Positions 11,591 through 27,200 of a stretch of DNA of 64,000 nucleotides are shown in pieces (the first letter of the stretch is position 1; every line of letters starts with the position of its first letter). The translations under genes were made by a program, and so were the position numbers. The stretch is from Diplolepis rosae. Lineage: Eukaryota > Arthropoda > Insecta > Hymenoptera > Diplolepididae. The stretch spans positions 1,178,001 through 1,242,000 of the forward strand of contig JAPYXD010000704.1 of NCBI GenBank assembly GCA_030998225.1, written 5' to 3'. The notes under the pieces were generated by a model. That model was not told where the DNA came from, ran no database searches, and saw nothing but the letters and a program-made list of their open reading frames with translations.

Positions 11591-14500
11591 GAGAATGTGT
11601 TTAGAGAATCCATCATTTGATAAACGACACAGGGCGCGAAATTCAAAAATCACAGAGATTATATTCCGCGAGAAATATTCGCGTATGTAATATATTGAAC
11701 GCTTCGCGGCTTGTTTATGCGAATATATGTTCACATAGGACTAATCCTGACGAATCTCATATATGAGACGTTAAATATACATAAAAATCGTATTTATTTC
11801 CCAAAAGTAAACTCGCGTGTAAAAATTTTAATGTAGCGTTGAGAACGTGTTTAGAGAATCCATCATTTGATAAACGACACAGGGGGCGAAATTCAAAATT
11901 CTCAGAGATAATATTCCGCGAAAAGTATTCGCGTAAGTAATATATCGAACGCTTTGCGGCTTGTTAATGCGAATTGATGTTCACATAGGACCAATCCTGA
12001 TGAGTCTCATATGTAAGACGTTAAATATAGATAAAAATCGTATTTATTTCCGAAAGTAAACTCGCGTGTATAAATTTTATGTAGCGTTGAGAACGTGTTT
12101 AGAGAATCCATCATTTGATAAACGACACAGGGCGCGAAATTCAAAATTCTCAGAGATTATATTCCGCGAGAAATATTCGCGTATGTAATATATTGAACGC
12201 TTCGCGGATTGTTTATGCGAATATATGTTCACATAGGACTAATCTTTGATGAATCTCATATATGAGACGTTAAATATACATAAAAATCGTATTTATTTCC
12301 CAAAAGTAAACTCGAGTGAAAAAATTTTAATGTAGCGTTGAGTACCTGATGAAAGAATCCTTCTTTCGGTAAACGGCACGGGGCGCGAAACTCAAAAATC
12401 TCGGAGATTATATTCCGCGAAAAGTATTCGCGTATTTAATATGTAGAAGGCTTTGCAGCTTGTCTATGCAAGTTGATATTCACATAGGACCAATTCTGAT
12501 GAATCTCATATGTCAGACGTTAAATATAGATAAAAATCGGATTTATTTCCGAAAGTAAACTCGCGTGTATAAATTTTATGTAGCGTTGAGAAGGTGTTTA
12601 GAGAATCAATCATTTGATAAACGACACAGGGCGAGAAATTCAAAATTCTCAGAGATTATATTCCGCGAGAAATATTCGCGTATGTAATATATTGAACGCT
12701 TCGCGGGTTGTTTCTGCGAATATATGTTCATATAGGACCAATCCTTGACGAATCTCATATGTAAGACTTTAAATATATATAAAAATCGTATTTATTTCCA
12801 AAACTAAACTCGCTTGTAAAAATTTTAATGTAGCCTTGAGTACCTGTTGAAAGAAACCATCATTCGGTAAACGGCACGGGGCGCCAAACTCAAAAATCTC
12901 GAATATTATATTCCGCGAAAAGTATTCGCGTATTTAATATGTAGAAGGCTTTGCAGCTTGTTTATGCAAATTGATATTCACATAGGACCAATTCTGATGA
13001 ATCTCATATGTAAGACGTTAAAAATAGATAAAAATCGTATTTATTTCCGAAAGTAAACTCGCGTGTATAAATTTTATGTAGCGTTGAGAACGTGTTTAGA
13101 GAATCCATCATTTGATAAACGACACAGGGCGCGAAATTCAAAAATCTCGGAGATTATATTCCGCGAGAAGTATTCGCGTATGTAATATATTGATCGCTTA
13201 GCGGCTTGTTAATGCGAATAGATGTTCACATAGGACTAATCCTGATGAATCTCATATGTAAGACGTTAAATATAGATAAAAATCGTATTTATTTCCGAAA
13301 GTAAACTCGCGTGTATAAATTTTATGTAGCGTTGAGAACGTGTTTAGAGAATCCATCATTTGATAAACGACACAGGGCGCGAAATTCAAAATTCTCAGAG
13401 ATTATATTCCGCGAGAAATATTCGCGTATGTAATATATTGAACGCTTCGCGGATTGTTTATGCGAGTATATGTTCACATAGGACTAATCCGGACGAATCT
13501 CATATATCAGGCGTTAAATATACATAAAAATCGTATTTATTTCCCAAAAGTAAACTCGCGTGTAAAAATTTTAATGTAGCGTTGAGTACCTGTTGAAAGA
13601 ATCCATCATTCGGTAAACGGCACGGGGCGCGAAACTCAAAAATCTCGGAGATTATATTCCGCGAAAAGTATTCGCGTATTTAATATATAGAATGCTTTGC
13701 GGCTTGTTTATGCAAATTGATGTTCACATAGGACCAATTCTGATGAATCTCATATGTAAGACGTTAAAAATAGATAAAAATCGTATTTATTTCCGAAAGT
13801 AAACTCGCGTGTATAAATTTTATGTAGCGTTGAGAACGTGTTTAGAGAATCCATCATTTGATAAACGACACAGGGCGAGAAATTCAAAATTCTCAGAGAT
13901 TATATTCCGCGAGAAATATTCGCGTATGTAATATATTAAACGCTTCGCGGATTGTTTATGAGAATATATGTTCACATAGGACTAATCCTTGACGAATCTC
14001 ATATATCAGGCGTTAAATATAAATAAAAATCGTATTTATTTACCAAAAGTAAACTCGCGTGTAAAAATTTTAATGTAGCGTTGAGTACCTGTTGAAAGAA
14101 TCCATCATTCGGTAAACGGCACGGGGCGCGAAATTCAAAACTCTCAGAGATTATATTCCGCGAAAAGTATTCGCGTAAGTAATATATCGAACGCTTTGCG
14201 GCTTGTTAATGCGAATTGATGTTCACATAGGACCAATCCTGATGAATCTCATATGTAAGAAGTTTAATATAGTTAAAAATCGTATTTATTTCCGAAAGTA
14301 AACTCGCGTGAATAAATATTATTAAGCGCTGAGTACCTGTTGAAAGAATCCATCATTTGATAAACGACACAGGGCGCGAAATTCAAAATTCTCAGAGATA
14401 ATATTCCGTGAGAAATATTCGCGTATGTAATATATTGAACGCTTCGCGGCTTGTTTATGCGAATATATGTTCACACAGGACTAATCCTGACGAAGTTTAG

Positions 14501-15398
14501 AGAATCCATCATTTGATAAACGACACAGGGCGAGAAATTCAAAATTCTCAGAGATTATATTCCGCGAGAAATATTCGCGTATGTATTATATTGAACGCTT
14601 CGCGGCTAGTTTATGCGAGTATATGTTCACGTAGGACTAATCCTGACGAATCTCATATATCAGACGTTAAAAATAGATAAAAATCGTATTTATTTCCGAA
14701 AGTAAACTCGCGTGTATAAATTTTATGTAGCGTTGAGAACGTGTTTAGAGAATCCATCATTTGATAAACGACACAGGGCGCGAAATTCAAAAATCTCTGA
14801 GATTATATTCCGCGAGAAGTATTCGCGTATGTAATATATTGAACGCTTTGCGGCTTGTTAATGCGAATTGATGTTCATATAGGACCAATCCTGATGAATC
14901 TCATATGTAAGACGTTAAATATAGATAAAAATCGTATTTATTTCCGAAAGTAAACTCGCGTGTATAAATTTTATGTAGCGTTGAGAACGTGTTTAGAGAA
15001 TCCATCATTTGATAAACGACACAGGGCGCGAAATTCAAAATTCTCAGAGATTACATTCGGCGAGAAGTGTTCGCGTATGTAATATATTGAACGCTTCGCG
15101 GATTGTTTATGCGAGTATATGTTCACATAGGACTAATCCTGACGAATCTCATATATCAGACGTTAAATATACATAAAAATCGTATTTATTTCCCAAAAGT
15201 AAACTCGCGTGTGAAAATTTTAATGTAGCGTTGAGTACCTGTTGAAAGAATCCATCATTCGGTAAACGGCACGGGGCGCGAAATTCAAAAATCTCGGAGA
15301 TTATATTCCGCGAAAAGTATTCGCGTATTTAATATGTAGAAGGCTTTGCAGCTTGTCTATGCAAATTGATATTCATATAGGACCAATTCTGATGAATC

Positions 15399-15673
15399 TC
15401 ATATGTAAGACGTTAAATATAGATAAAAATCGTATTTATTTCCGAAAGTAAACTCGCGTGTATAAATTTTATGTAGCGTTGAGAACGTGTTTAGAGAATC
15501 CATCATTTGATAAACGACACAGGGCGCGAATTCAAAATTCTCAGAGATTATATTCCGCGAGAAATATTCGCGTATGTAATATATTGAACGCTTCGCGGCT
15601 TGTTTATGCGAGTATATGTTCACATAGGACTAATCCGGACGAATCTCATATATCAGGCGTTAAATATACATAA
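15399..15673 (+). repeat. Identical segment also at 20,739, 21,484 and 36,751
   Basis: An A monomer with a one-base deletion (GCGCGAATTC, which creates a GAATTC site) followed by AATCCGGACGAATC and ATATCAGGCGTTAAA is present four times. The part 15,458-15,673 translates identically to 20,798-21,013, 21,543-21,758 and 36,810-37,025. The frame-restoring deletion explains the recurring 71-codon plus-strand ORF; it is not a gene. The 20,798 and 21,543 copies lie 745 bp apart, which is three monomers. Confidence 0.85.
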
Positions 15674-18084
15674 AAATCGTATTTATTTCCCAAAAGTAAA
15701 CTCGCGTGTAAAAATTTTAATGTAGCGTTGAGTACCTGTTGAAAGAATCCATCATTCGGTAAACGGCACGGGGCGCGAAACTCAAAAATCTCGGAGATAA
15801 TATTCCGCGAAAAGTATTCGCGTATTTAATATATAGAATGCTTTGCGGCTTGTTTATGCAAATTGATGTTCACATAGGACCAATTCTGATGAATCTTATA
15901 TGTAAGACGTTAAAAATAGATAAAAATCGTATTTATTTCCAAAAGTAAACTCGCGTGTATAAATCTTATGTAGCGTTGAGAACGTGTTTAGAGAATCCAT
16001 CATTTGATAAACGACACAGGGCGAGAAATTCAAAATTCTCAGAGATTATATTCCGCGAGAAATATTCGCGTATGTAATATATTGAACGCTTCGCGGCTTG
16101 TTTATGCGAGTATATGTTTACATAGGACTAATCCTGACGAATCTCATATATCAGACGTTAAATATACATAAAAATCGTATTTATTTCCCAAAAGTAAACT
16201 CGCGTGTGAAAATTTTAATGTAGCGTTGAGTACCTGTTGAAAGAATCCATCATTCGGTAAACGGCACGGGGCGCGAAACTCAAAAATCTCGGATATAATA
16301 ATCCGCGAAAAGTATTCGCGTATTTAATATGTAGAAGGCTTTGCAGCTTGTTTATGCAAATTGATATTCACATAGGACCAATTCTGATGAATCTCATATG
16401 TAAGACGTTAAAAATAGATAAAAATCGTATTTATTTCCGAAAGTAAACTCGCGTGTATAAATTTTATGTAGCGTTGAGAACGTGTTTAGAGAATCCATCA
16501 TTTGATAAACGACACAGGGCGCGAAATTCAAAAATCACAGAGATTATATTCCGCGAGAAGTGTTCGCGTATGTAATATATTGAACGCTTTGCGGCTTGTT
16601 AATGCGAATTGATGTTCATATAAGACCAATCCTGATGAGTCTCATATGTAAGACGTTAAATATAGATAAAAATCGTATTTATTTCCGAAAGTAAACTCGC
16701 GTGTATAAATTTTATGTAGCGTTGAGAACGTGTTTAGAGAATCCATCATTTGATAAACGACACAGGGCGCGAAATTCAAAATTCTCAGAGATTATATTCC
16801 GCGAGAAATATTCGCGTATGTAATATATTGAACGCTTCGCGGATTGTTTATGCGAGTATATGTTCACATAGGACTAATCCTGACGAATCTCATATATCAG
16901 ACGTTAAATATACATAAAAATCGTATTTATTTCCCAAAAGTAAACTCGCGTGTGAAAATTTTAATGTAGCGTTGAGTACCTGTTGAAAGAATCCATCATT
17001 CGGTAAACGGCACGGGGCGCGAAACTCAAAAATCTCGGATATTATATTCCGCGAAAAGTATTCGCGTATTTAATATGTAGAAGGCTTTGCAGCTTGTTTA
17101 TGCAAATTGATATTCACATAGGACCAATTCTGATGAATCTCATATGTAAGACGTTAAAAATAGATAAAAATCGTATTTATTTCCGAAAGTAAACTCGCGT
17201 GTATAAATTTTATGTAGCGTTGAGAACGTGTGTAGAGAATCCATCATTTGATAAACGACACATGGCGAGAAATTCAAAATTCTCAGAGATTATATTCCGC
17301 GAGAAATATTCGCGTATGTAATATATTGAACGCTTCGCGGTTTGTTTATGCGAGTATATGTTCACATAGTACTAATCCGGACGAATCTCATATATCAGAC
17401 GTTAAATATACATAAAAATCGTATTTATTTCCCAAAAGTAAACTCGCGTGTGAAAATTTTAATGTAGCGTTGAGTACCTGTTGAAAGAATCCATCATTCG
17501 GTAAACGGCACGGGGCGCGAAACTCAAAAATCTCGGATATTATATTCCGCGAAAAGTATTCGCGTATTTAATATGTAGAAGGCTTTGCAGCTTGTTTATG
17601 CAAATTGATATTCACATAGGACCAATTCTGATGAATCTCATATGTAAGACGTTAAAAATAGATAAAAATCGTATTTATTTCCGAAAGTAAACTCGCGTGT
17701 ATAAATTTTATGTAGCGTTGAGAACGTGTTTAGAGAATCCATCATTTGATAAACGACACAGGGCGCGAAATTCAAAATTCTCAGAGATTATATTCCGCGA
17801 AAAGTATTCGCGTAAGTAATATATCGAACGCTTTGCGGCTTGTTAATGCGAATTGATGTTCACATAGGACCAATCCTGATGAATCTCATATGTAAGACGT
17901 TAAATATAGATAAAAATCGTATTTATTTCCGAAAGTAAACTCGCGTGTATAAATTTTATGTAGCGTTGAGAACGTGTTTAGAGAATCCATCATTTGATAA
18001 ACGACACAGGGCGCGAAATTCAAAATTCTCAGAGATTATATTCCGCGAGAAATATTCGCGTATGTAATATATTGAACGCTTCGC

Positions 18085-18100
18085 GGATTGTTCTCATATA
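18085..18100 (+). repeat. Internal deletion junction in one monomer
   Basis: GCGGATTGTT joins directly to CTCATATATGAGACG, so about 40 bp including the TTCACATAGGAC box is missing. I saw this junction only once, so it is a private deletion, unlike the 14-copy junction. Confidence 0.75.
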
Positions 18101-21100
18101 TGAGACGTTAAATATACATAAAAATCGTATTTATTTACCAAAAGTAAACTCGCGTGTAAAAATTTTAATGTAGCGTTGAGTACCTGTTGAAAGAATCCAT
18201 CTTTCGGTAAACGGCACGGTGCGCGAAATTCAAAAATCTTGGAGATTATATTCCGCGAGAAGTATTCGCGTATGTAATATATAGAACGCTTTGTGGCTTG
18301 TTAATGCGAATTGATTTTCACATAGGACCAATCCTGATGAATCTCATATGTAAGACGTTAAAAATAGATAAAAAACGTATTAATTTCAGAAAGTAAACTC
18401 GCGTGTATAAATTTTATGTAGCGTTGAGAACGTGTTTAGAGAATCCATCATTTGATAAACGACACAGGGCGCGAAATTCAAAAATCTCAGAGATTATATT
18501 CCGCGAGAAGTATTCGCGTATGTAATATATTGAACGCTTTGCGGCTTGTTAATGCGAATTGATGTTCACATAGGACCAATCCTGATGAATATCATATGTA
18601 AGACGTTAAAAATAGATAAAAATCGTATTTATTTGCAAAAGTAAACTCGCGTGTATAAATTTTATGTAGCGTTGAGAACGTGTTTAGAGAATCCATCATT
18701 TGATAAACGACACAGGGCGTGAAATTCAAAATTCTCAGAGATAATATTCCGCGAGAAATATTAGCGTATGTAATATATTGAACGCTTCGCGGATTGTTTA
18801 TGAGAATATATGTTCACATAGGACTAATCCTTGACGAATCTCATATATGAGACGTTAAATATACATAAAAATCGTGTTTATTTCCCAAAAGTAAACTCGC
18901 GTGTAAAAATTTTAATGTAGCGTTGAGTACCTGTTGAAAGAATCCATCATTCGGTAAACGGCACGGTGCGCGAAATTCAAAAATCTTGGAGATTATATTC
19001 CGCGAGAAGTATTCGCGTATGTAATATATTGAACGCTTTGCGGCTTGTTTATGCGAATTGATGTTCACATAGGACTAATCCTGAAGAATCTCATATCTCA
19101 GACGTTAAATATAGTTAAAAATCGTATTTATTTTCGAAAGTAAACTCGCGTGAATAATGTTATTAAGCGCTGAGTACCTGTTGAAAGAATCCATCATTTG
19201 ATAAACGACACAGGGCGAGAAATTCAAAATTCTCAGAGATTATATTCAGCGAGAAATATTCGCGTATGTAATATATTGAACGCTTCGCGGCTTGTTTATG
19301 CGTATATATGTTCACACAGGACTAATCCTGACGAAGTTTAGAGAATCCATCATTTGATAAACGACACAGGGCGAGAAATTCAAAATTCTCAGAGATTATA
19401 TTCCGCGAGAAATATTCGCGTATGTAATATATTGAACGCTTCGCGGCATGTTTATGCGAGTATATGTTCACATAGGACTAATCCTGACGAATCTCATATG
19501 TAAGACGTTAAAAATAGATAATAATCGTATTTATTTCCGAAAGTAAACTCGCGTGTAAAAATTTTAATGTAGCGTTGAGAACGTGTTTAGAGAATCCATC
19601 ATTTGATAAACGACACAGGGCGCGAAATTCAAAAATCTCAGAGATTATATTCCGCGAGAAGTATTCGCGTATGTAATATATTGAACGCTTTGCGGCTTGT
19701 TAATGCGAATTGATGTTCACATAGGACCAATCCTGATGAATCTCATATGTAAGACGTTAAATATAGATAAAAATCGTATTTATTTCCGAAAGTAAACTCG
19801 CGTGTTTGAATTTTATGTAGCGTTGAGAACGTGTTTAGAGAATACATCATTTGATAAACGACACAGGGCGCGAAATTCAAAAATCACAGAGATTATATTC
19901 CGCGAGAAGTGTTCGCGTATGTAATATATTGAACGCTTCGCGGATTGTTTATGCGAGTATATGTTCACATAGGACTAATCCTGACGAATCTCATATATCA
20001 GACGTTAAATATACATAAAAATCGTATTTATTTCCCAAAAGTAAACTCGCGTGTGAAAATTTTAATGTAGCGTTGAGTACCTGTTGAAAGAATCCATCAT
20101 TCGGTAAACGGCACGGGGCGCGAAACTCAAAAATCTCGGAGATTATATTCTGAGAGAAATATTCGCGTATTTAATGTGTAGAAGGCTTTGCAGCTTGTCT
20201 ATGCAAATTGATATTCACATAGGACCAATTCTGATGAATCTCATATGTCAGACGTTAAATATAGATAAAAATCGGATTTATTTCCGAAAGTAAACTCGCG
20301 TGTATAAATTTTATGTAGCCTTGAGAACGTGTTTAGAGAATCGATCATTTGATAAACGACACAGGGCGCGAAATTCAAAATTCTCAGAGATTATATTCTG
20401 CGAGAAATATTCGCGTATGTAATATATTGATCGCTTCGCGGCTTGTTTATGCGAGTATATGTTCACATAGGACTAATCCTGACGAATCTCATATATGAGA
20501 CGTTAAATATACATAAAAATCGTATTTATTTCCCAAAAGTAAACTCGCGTGTAAAAATTTTAATGTAGCGTTGAGTACCTGTTGAAAGAATCCATCATTC
20601 GGTAAACGGCACGGGGCGCGAAACTCAAAAATCTCGGAGATTATATTCCGCGAAAAGTATTCGCGTATTTAATATATAGAATGCTTTGCGGCTTGTTTAT
20701 GCAAATTGATGTTCACATAGGACCAATTCTGATGAATCTCATATGTAAGACGTTAAAAATAGATAAAAATCGTATTTATTTCCGAAAGTAAACTCGCGTG
20801 TATAAATTTTATGTAGCGTTGAGAACGTGTTTAGAGAATCCATCATTTGATAAACGACACAGGGCGCGAATTCAAAATTCTCAGAGATTATATTCCGCGA
20901 GAAATATTCGCGTATGTAATATATTGAACGCTTCGCGGCTTGTTTATGCGAGTATATGTTCACATAGGACTAATCCGGACGAATCTCATATATCAGGCGT
21001 TAAATATACATAAAAATCGTATTTATTTCCCAAAAGTAAACTCGCGTGTAAAAATTTTAATGTAGCGTTGAGTACCTGTTGAAAGAATCCATCATTCGGT

Positions 21101-24100
21101 AAACGGCACGGGGCGCGAAACTCAAAAATCTCGGAGATTATATTCCGCGAAAAGTATTCGCGTATTTAATATGTAGAATGCTTTGCGGCTTGTTTATGCA
21201 AATTGATGTTCACATAGGACCAATTCTGATGAATCTCATATGTAAGACGTTAAATATAGATAAAAATCGTATTTATTTCCGAAAGTAAACTCGCGTGTAT
21301 AAATTTTATGTAGCGTTGAGAACGTGTTTAGAGAATCCATCATTTGATAAACGACACAGGGCGCGAAATTCAAAATCTCAGAGATTATATTCCGCGAGAA
21401 GTGTTCGCTTATGTAATACATTGAACGCTTCGCGGCTTGTTTAATGCGAATTGATGTTCACGTAGGACCAATCCTGATGAATCTCATATGTAAGACGTTA
21501 AATATAGATAAAAATCGTATTTATTTCCGAAAGTAAACTCGCGTGTATAAATTTTATGTAGCGTTGAGAACGTGTTTAGAGAATCCATCATTTGATAAAC
21601 GACACAGGGCGCGAATTCAAAATTCTCAGAGATTATATTCCGCGAGAAATATTCGCGTATGTAATATATTGAACGCTTCGCGGCTTGTTTATGCGAGTAT
21701 ATGTTCACATAGGACTAATCCGGACGAATCTCATATATCAGGCGTTAAATATACATAAAAATCGTATTTATTTCCCAAAAGTAAACTCGCGTGTGAAAAT
21801 TTTAATGTAGCGTTGAGTACCTGTTGAAAGAATCCATCATTCGGTAAACGGCACGGGGCGCGAAACTCAAAAATCTCGGAGATTATATTCCGCGAAAAGT
21901 ATTCGCGTATTTAATATGTAGAATGCTTTGCGGCTTGTTTATGCAAATTGATGTTCACATAGGACCAATTCTGATGAATCTCATATGTAAGACGTTAAAA
22001 ATAGATAAAAATCGTATTTATTTCCGAAAGTAAACTCGCGTGTATAAATTTTATGTAGCGTTGAGAACGTGTTTAGAGAATCCATCATTTGATAAACGAC
22101 ACAGGGCGCGAAATTCAAAATTCTCAGAGATTATATTCCGCGAGAAATATTCGCGTATGTAATATATTGAACGCTTCGCGGCTTGTTTATGCGAGTATAT
22201 GTTCACATTGGACTAATCCTGACCAATCTCTTATATCAGACGGTAAATATACATAAAAATCGTATTTATTTCCCAAAAGTAAACTCGCGTGTGAAAATTT
22301 TAATGTAGCGTTGAGTACCTGTTGAAAGAATCCATCATTCGGTAAACGGCACGGGGCGCGAAACTCAAAAATCTCGGATATTATATTCCGCGAAAAGTAT
22401 TCGCGTATTTAATATGTAGAATGCTTTGCGGCTTGTTTATGCAAATTGATGTTCACATAGGACCAATTCTGATGAATCTCATATGTAAGACGTTAAAAAT
22501 AGATAAAAATCGTATTTATTTCCGAAAGTAAACTCGCGTGTATAAATTTTATGTAGCGTTGAGAACGTGTTTAGAGAATCCATCATTTGATAAACGACAC
22601 AGGGCGCGAAATTCAAAAAATCTCGGAGATTATATTCCGCGAAAAGTATTCGCGTATGTAATATATTGAACGCTTTGCGGCTTGTTTATGCGAATTGATG
22701 TTCACATAGGACCAATCCTGATGAATCTCATATGTAAGACGTTAAATATAGATAAAAATCGTATTTATTTCCGAAAGTAAACTCGCGTGTATAAATTTTA
22801 TGTAGCGTTGAGAACGTGTTTAGAGAATCCATCATTTGATAAACGACACAGGGCGCGAAATTCAAAATTCTCAGAGATTATATTCCGCGAGAAATATTCG
22901 CGTATGTAATATATTGAACGCTTCGCGGCTTGTTTATGCGAATATATGTTCACATAGGACTAATCCTTGACGAATCTCATATATGAGACGTTAAATATAC
23001 ATAAAAATCGTATTTATTTCCCAAAAGTAAACTCGCGTGTAAAAATTTTAATGTAGCGTTGAGTACCTGTTGAAAGAATCCATCATTCGGTAAACGGCAC
23101 GGGGCGCGAAATTCAAAATCTCGGAGATTATATTCCGCGAGAAGTATTCGCGTATGTAATATATTGAACGCTTTGCGGCTTGTTTTTTCGAATTGATTTT
23201 CACATAGGACCAATTCTGATGAATGTCATATGTAAGACGTTAAAAATAGATAAAAATCGTATTTATTTCAAAAAGTAAACTCGCGTGTATGAATTTTATG
23301 TAGCGTTGAGAACGTGTTTAAAGAATCCATCATTTGATAAACGACACAGGGCGCGAAATTCAAAATTCTCAGAGATTATATTCCGCGAGAAGTATTCGCG
23401 TATGTAATATATTGAACGCTTTGCGGCTTGTTTATGCAAATTGATGTTCACATAGGACCAATCCTGATGAATCTCATATGTAAGACGTTAAAAATAGATA
23501 AAAATCGTATTTATTTCCGAAAGTAAACTCGCGTGTATAAATTTTATGTAGCGTTGAGGAACGTGTTTAGAGAATCCATCATTTGATAAACGACACAGGG
23601 CGCGAAATTCAAAATTCTCAGAGATTATATTCCGCGAGAAATATTCGCGTATGTAATATATTGAACGCTTCGCGGCTTGTTTATGCGAATATATGTTCAC
23701 ATAGGACTAATCCTGACGAATCTCATATATGAGACGTTAAATATACATAAAAATCGTATTTATTTCCCAAAAGTAAACTCGCGTGTAAAAATTTTAATGT
23801 AGCGTTGAGTACCTGTTGAAAGAATCAATCATTCGGTAAACGGCACGGGGCGCGAAACTCAAAAATCTCGGAGATTATATTCCGCGAAAAGTATTCGCGT
23901 AAGTAATATATCGAACGCTTTGCGGCTTGTTAATGCGAATTGATGTTCACATAGGACCAATCCTGATGAATCTCATATGTAAGACGTTAAATATAGATAA
24001 AAATCGTATTTATTTCCGAAAGTAAACTCGCGTGAATAAATGTTATTAAGCGCTGAGTACCTGTTGAAAGAATCCATCATTTGATAAACGACACGGGGCG

Positions 24101-24204
24101 CGAAATTCAAAATTCTCCGAGATTATATTCTGCGAGAAATATTCGCGTATGTAATATATTGAACGCTTCGCGGCTTGTTTATGCGAATATATGTTCACAT
24201 AGGA

Positions 24205-24230
24205 CTAATCCTGACGAATCGTTGAAAGAA
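24205..24230 (+). repeat. Second type of truncated monomer junction
   Basis: CCTGACGAATC joins GTTGAAAGAATCC at 24,220/24,221, removing the distal part of the monomer and the start of the next. It resembles the common CCTGACGA|AGTTTAGAG junction but ends in a B/C-type box instead of an A box, so it arose separately or by later exchange. Confidence 0.75.
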
Positions 24231-27200
24231 TCCATCATTTGATAAACGACACAGGGCGAGAAATTCAAAATTCTCAGAGATTATATTCCGCGAGAAATAT
24301 TCGCGTATGTAATATATTGAACGCTTCGCGGCTTGTTTATGCTAATGTATGTTCACATAGGACTAATCCTGACGAATATCATATGTGAGACGTTAAATAT
24401 AGATAAAAATCGTATTTATTTCCGAAAGTAAACTCGCGTGTATAAATTTTATGTAGCGTTGAGAACGTGTTTAGAGAATCCATCATTTGATAAACGACAC
24501 AGGGCGCGAAATTCAAAAATCTCAGAGATTATATTCCGCGAGAAGTATTCGCGTATGTAATATATTGAACGCTTTGCGGCTTGTTAATGCGAATTGATGT
24601 TCACATAGGACCAATCCTGATGAATCTCATATGTAAGACGTTAAATATAGATAAAAATCGTATTTATTTCCGAAAGTAAACTCGCGTGTATAAATTTTAT
24701 GTAGCGTTGAGAACGTGTTTAGAGAATCCATCATTTGATAAACGACACAGGGCGCGAAATTCAAAATTCTCAGAGATTATATTCCGCGAGAAGTATTCGC
24801 GTATGTAATATATTGAACGCTTTGCGGCTTGTTAATGCGAATTGATGTTCACATAGGACTAATCCTGATGAATCTCATATGTAAGACGTTAAATATAGAT
24901 AAAAATCGTATTTATTTCCCAAAAGTAAACTCGCGTGTGAAAATGTTAATGTAGCGTTGAGTACCTGTTGAAAGAATCCATCATTCGGTAAACGGCACGG
25001 GGCGCGAAACTCAAAAATCTCGGAGATTATATTCCGCGAAAAGTATTCGCGTATTTAATATATAGAATGCTTTGTTGCTTGTTTATGCAAATTGATGTTC
25101 ACATAGGACCAGATCCTGATGAATCTCATATGTAAGACGTTAAATATAGATAAAAATAGTATTTATTTCCGAAAGTAAACTCGCGTGTATAAATTTTATG
25201 TAGCGTTGAGAACGTGTTTAGAGAATCCATCATTTGATAAACGACACAGGGCGCGAAATTCAAAATTCTCAGAGATTATATTCCGCGAGAAATATTCGCG
25301 TATGTAATATATTGAACGCTTCGCGGCTTGTTTATGCGAATATATGTTCACATAGGACTAATCCTGACGAATCTCATATATGAGACGTTAAATATAAATA
25401 AAATCGTATTTATTTCCAAAAGTAAACTCGCGTGTAAAAATTTTAATGTAGCCTTGAGTACCTGTTGAAAGAATCCATCATTCGGTAAACGGCACGGTGC
25501 GCGAAATTCAAAAATCTTGGAGATTATATTCCGCGAGAAGTATTCGCGTATGTAATATATTGAACGCTTTGCGGCTTGTTTATGCGAATTGATGTTCACA
25601 TAGGACCAATCCTGATGAATCTCATATGTAAGACGTTAAATATAGATAAAAATCGTATTTATTTCCGAAAGTAAACTCGCGTGTATAAATTTTATGTAGC
25701 GTTGAGAACGTGTTTAGAGAATCCATCATTTGATAAACGACACGGGGTGCGAAATTCAAAAATCTTGGAGATTATATTCCGCGAGAAGTATTCGCGTATG
25801 TAATATATTGAAAGCTTTGCGGCTTGTTTATGCGAATTGATGTTCACATGGGACCAATCCTGATGAATCTCATATGTAAGACGTTAAATATAGATAAAAA
25901 TCGTATTTATTTGCAAAAGTAAACTCGCGTGTATAAATTTTATGTAGCGTTGAGAACGTGTTTAGAGAATCCATCATTTGATAAACGACACAGGGCGCGA
26001 AATTCAAAATTCTCAGAGATTATATTCCGCGAGAAATATTCGCGTATGTAATATATTGAACGCTTCGCGGCTTGTTTATGCGAATATATGTTCACATAGG
26101 ACTAATCCTGACGAATATCATATATGAGACGTTAAATATACATAAAAATCGTATTTATTTACCAAAAGTAAACTCGCGTTTAAAAATTTTAATGTTTAGT
26201 TGAGTACGTGTTGAAAGAATCAATCATTCGGTAAACGGAACGGGGCGCGAAACTCAAAAATCTCGGAGATTATATTCCGCAAAAAGTATTCGCGTATTTA
26301 ATATATAGAATGCTTTGCGGCTTGTTTATGCAAATTGATGTTCACATAGGACCAATTCTGATGAATCTCATATGTAAGACGTTAAATATAGATAAAAATC
26401 GTATTTATTTCCGAAAGTAAACTCGCGTGTATAAATTTTATGTAGCGTTGAGAACGTGTTTAGAGAATCCATCATTTGATAAACGACACAGGGCGCGAAA
26501 TTCAAAATTCTCAGAGATAATATTCCGCGAGAAATATTCGCGTAAGTAATATATTGAACGCTTCGCGGCTTGTTTATGCGAATATATGTTCACATAGGAC
26601 TAATCCTGACGAATCTCATATATGAGACGTTAAATATACATAAAAATCGTATTTATTTCCCAAAAGTAAACTCTCGTGTGAAAATTTTAATGTAGCGTTG
26701 AGTACCTGTTGAAAGAATCCATCATTCGGTAAACGGCACGGGGCGCGAAACTCAAAAATCTCGGAGATTATATTCCGCGAAAAGTATTCGCGTATTTAAT
26801 ATATAGAATGCTTTGCGGCTTGTTTATGCAAATTGATGTTCACATAGGACCAATTCTGATGAATCTCATATGTAAGACGTTAAATATAGATAAAAATCGT
26901 ATTTATTTGCAAAAGTAAACTCGCGTGAATAAATGTTATTAAGCGCTGAGTACCTGTTGAAAGAATCCATCATTTGATAAGCGACACAGGGCGCGAAATT
27001 CAAAATTCTCCGAGATTATATTCTGCGAGAAATATTCGCGTATGTAATATATTGAACGCTTAGCGGCTTGTTAATGCGAATATGATGTTCATATAGGACT
27101 CAATCCTGATGAATCTCATATGTAAGACGTTAAATATAGATAAAAATCGTATTTATTTCCGAAAGTAAACTCGCGTGTATAAATTTTATGTAGCGTTGAG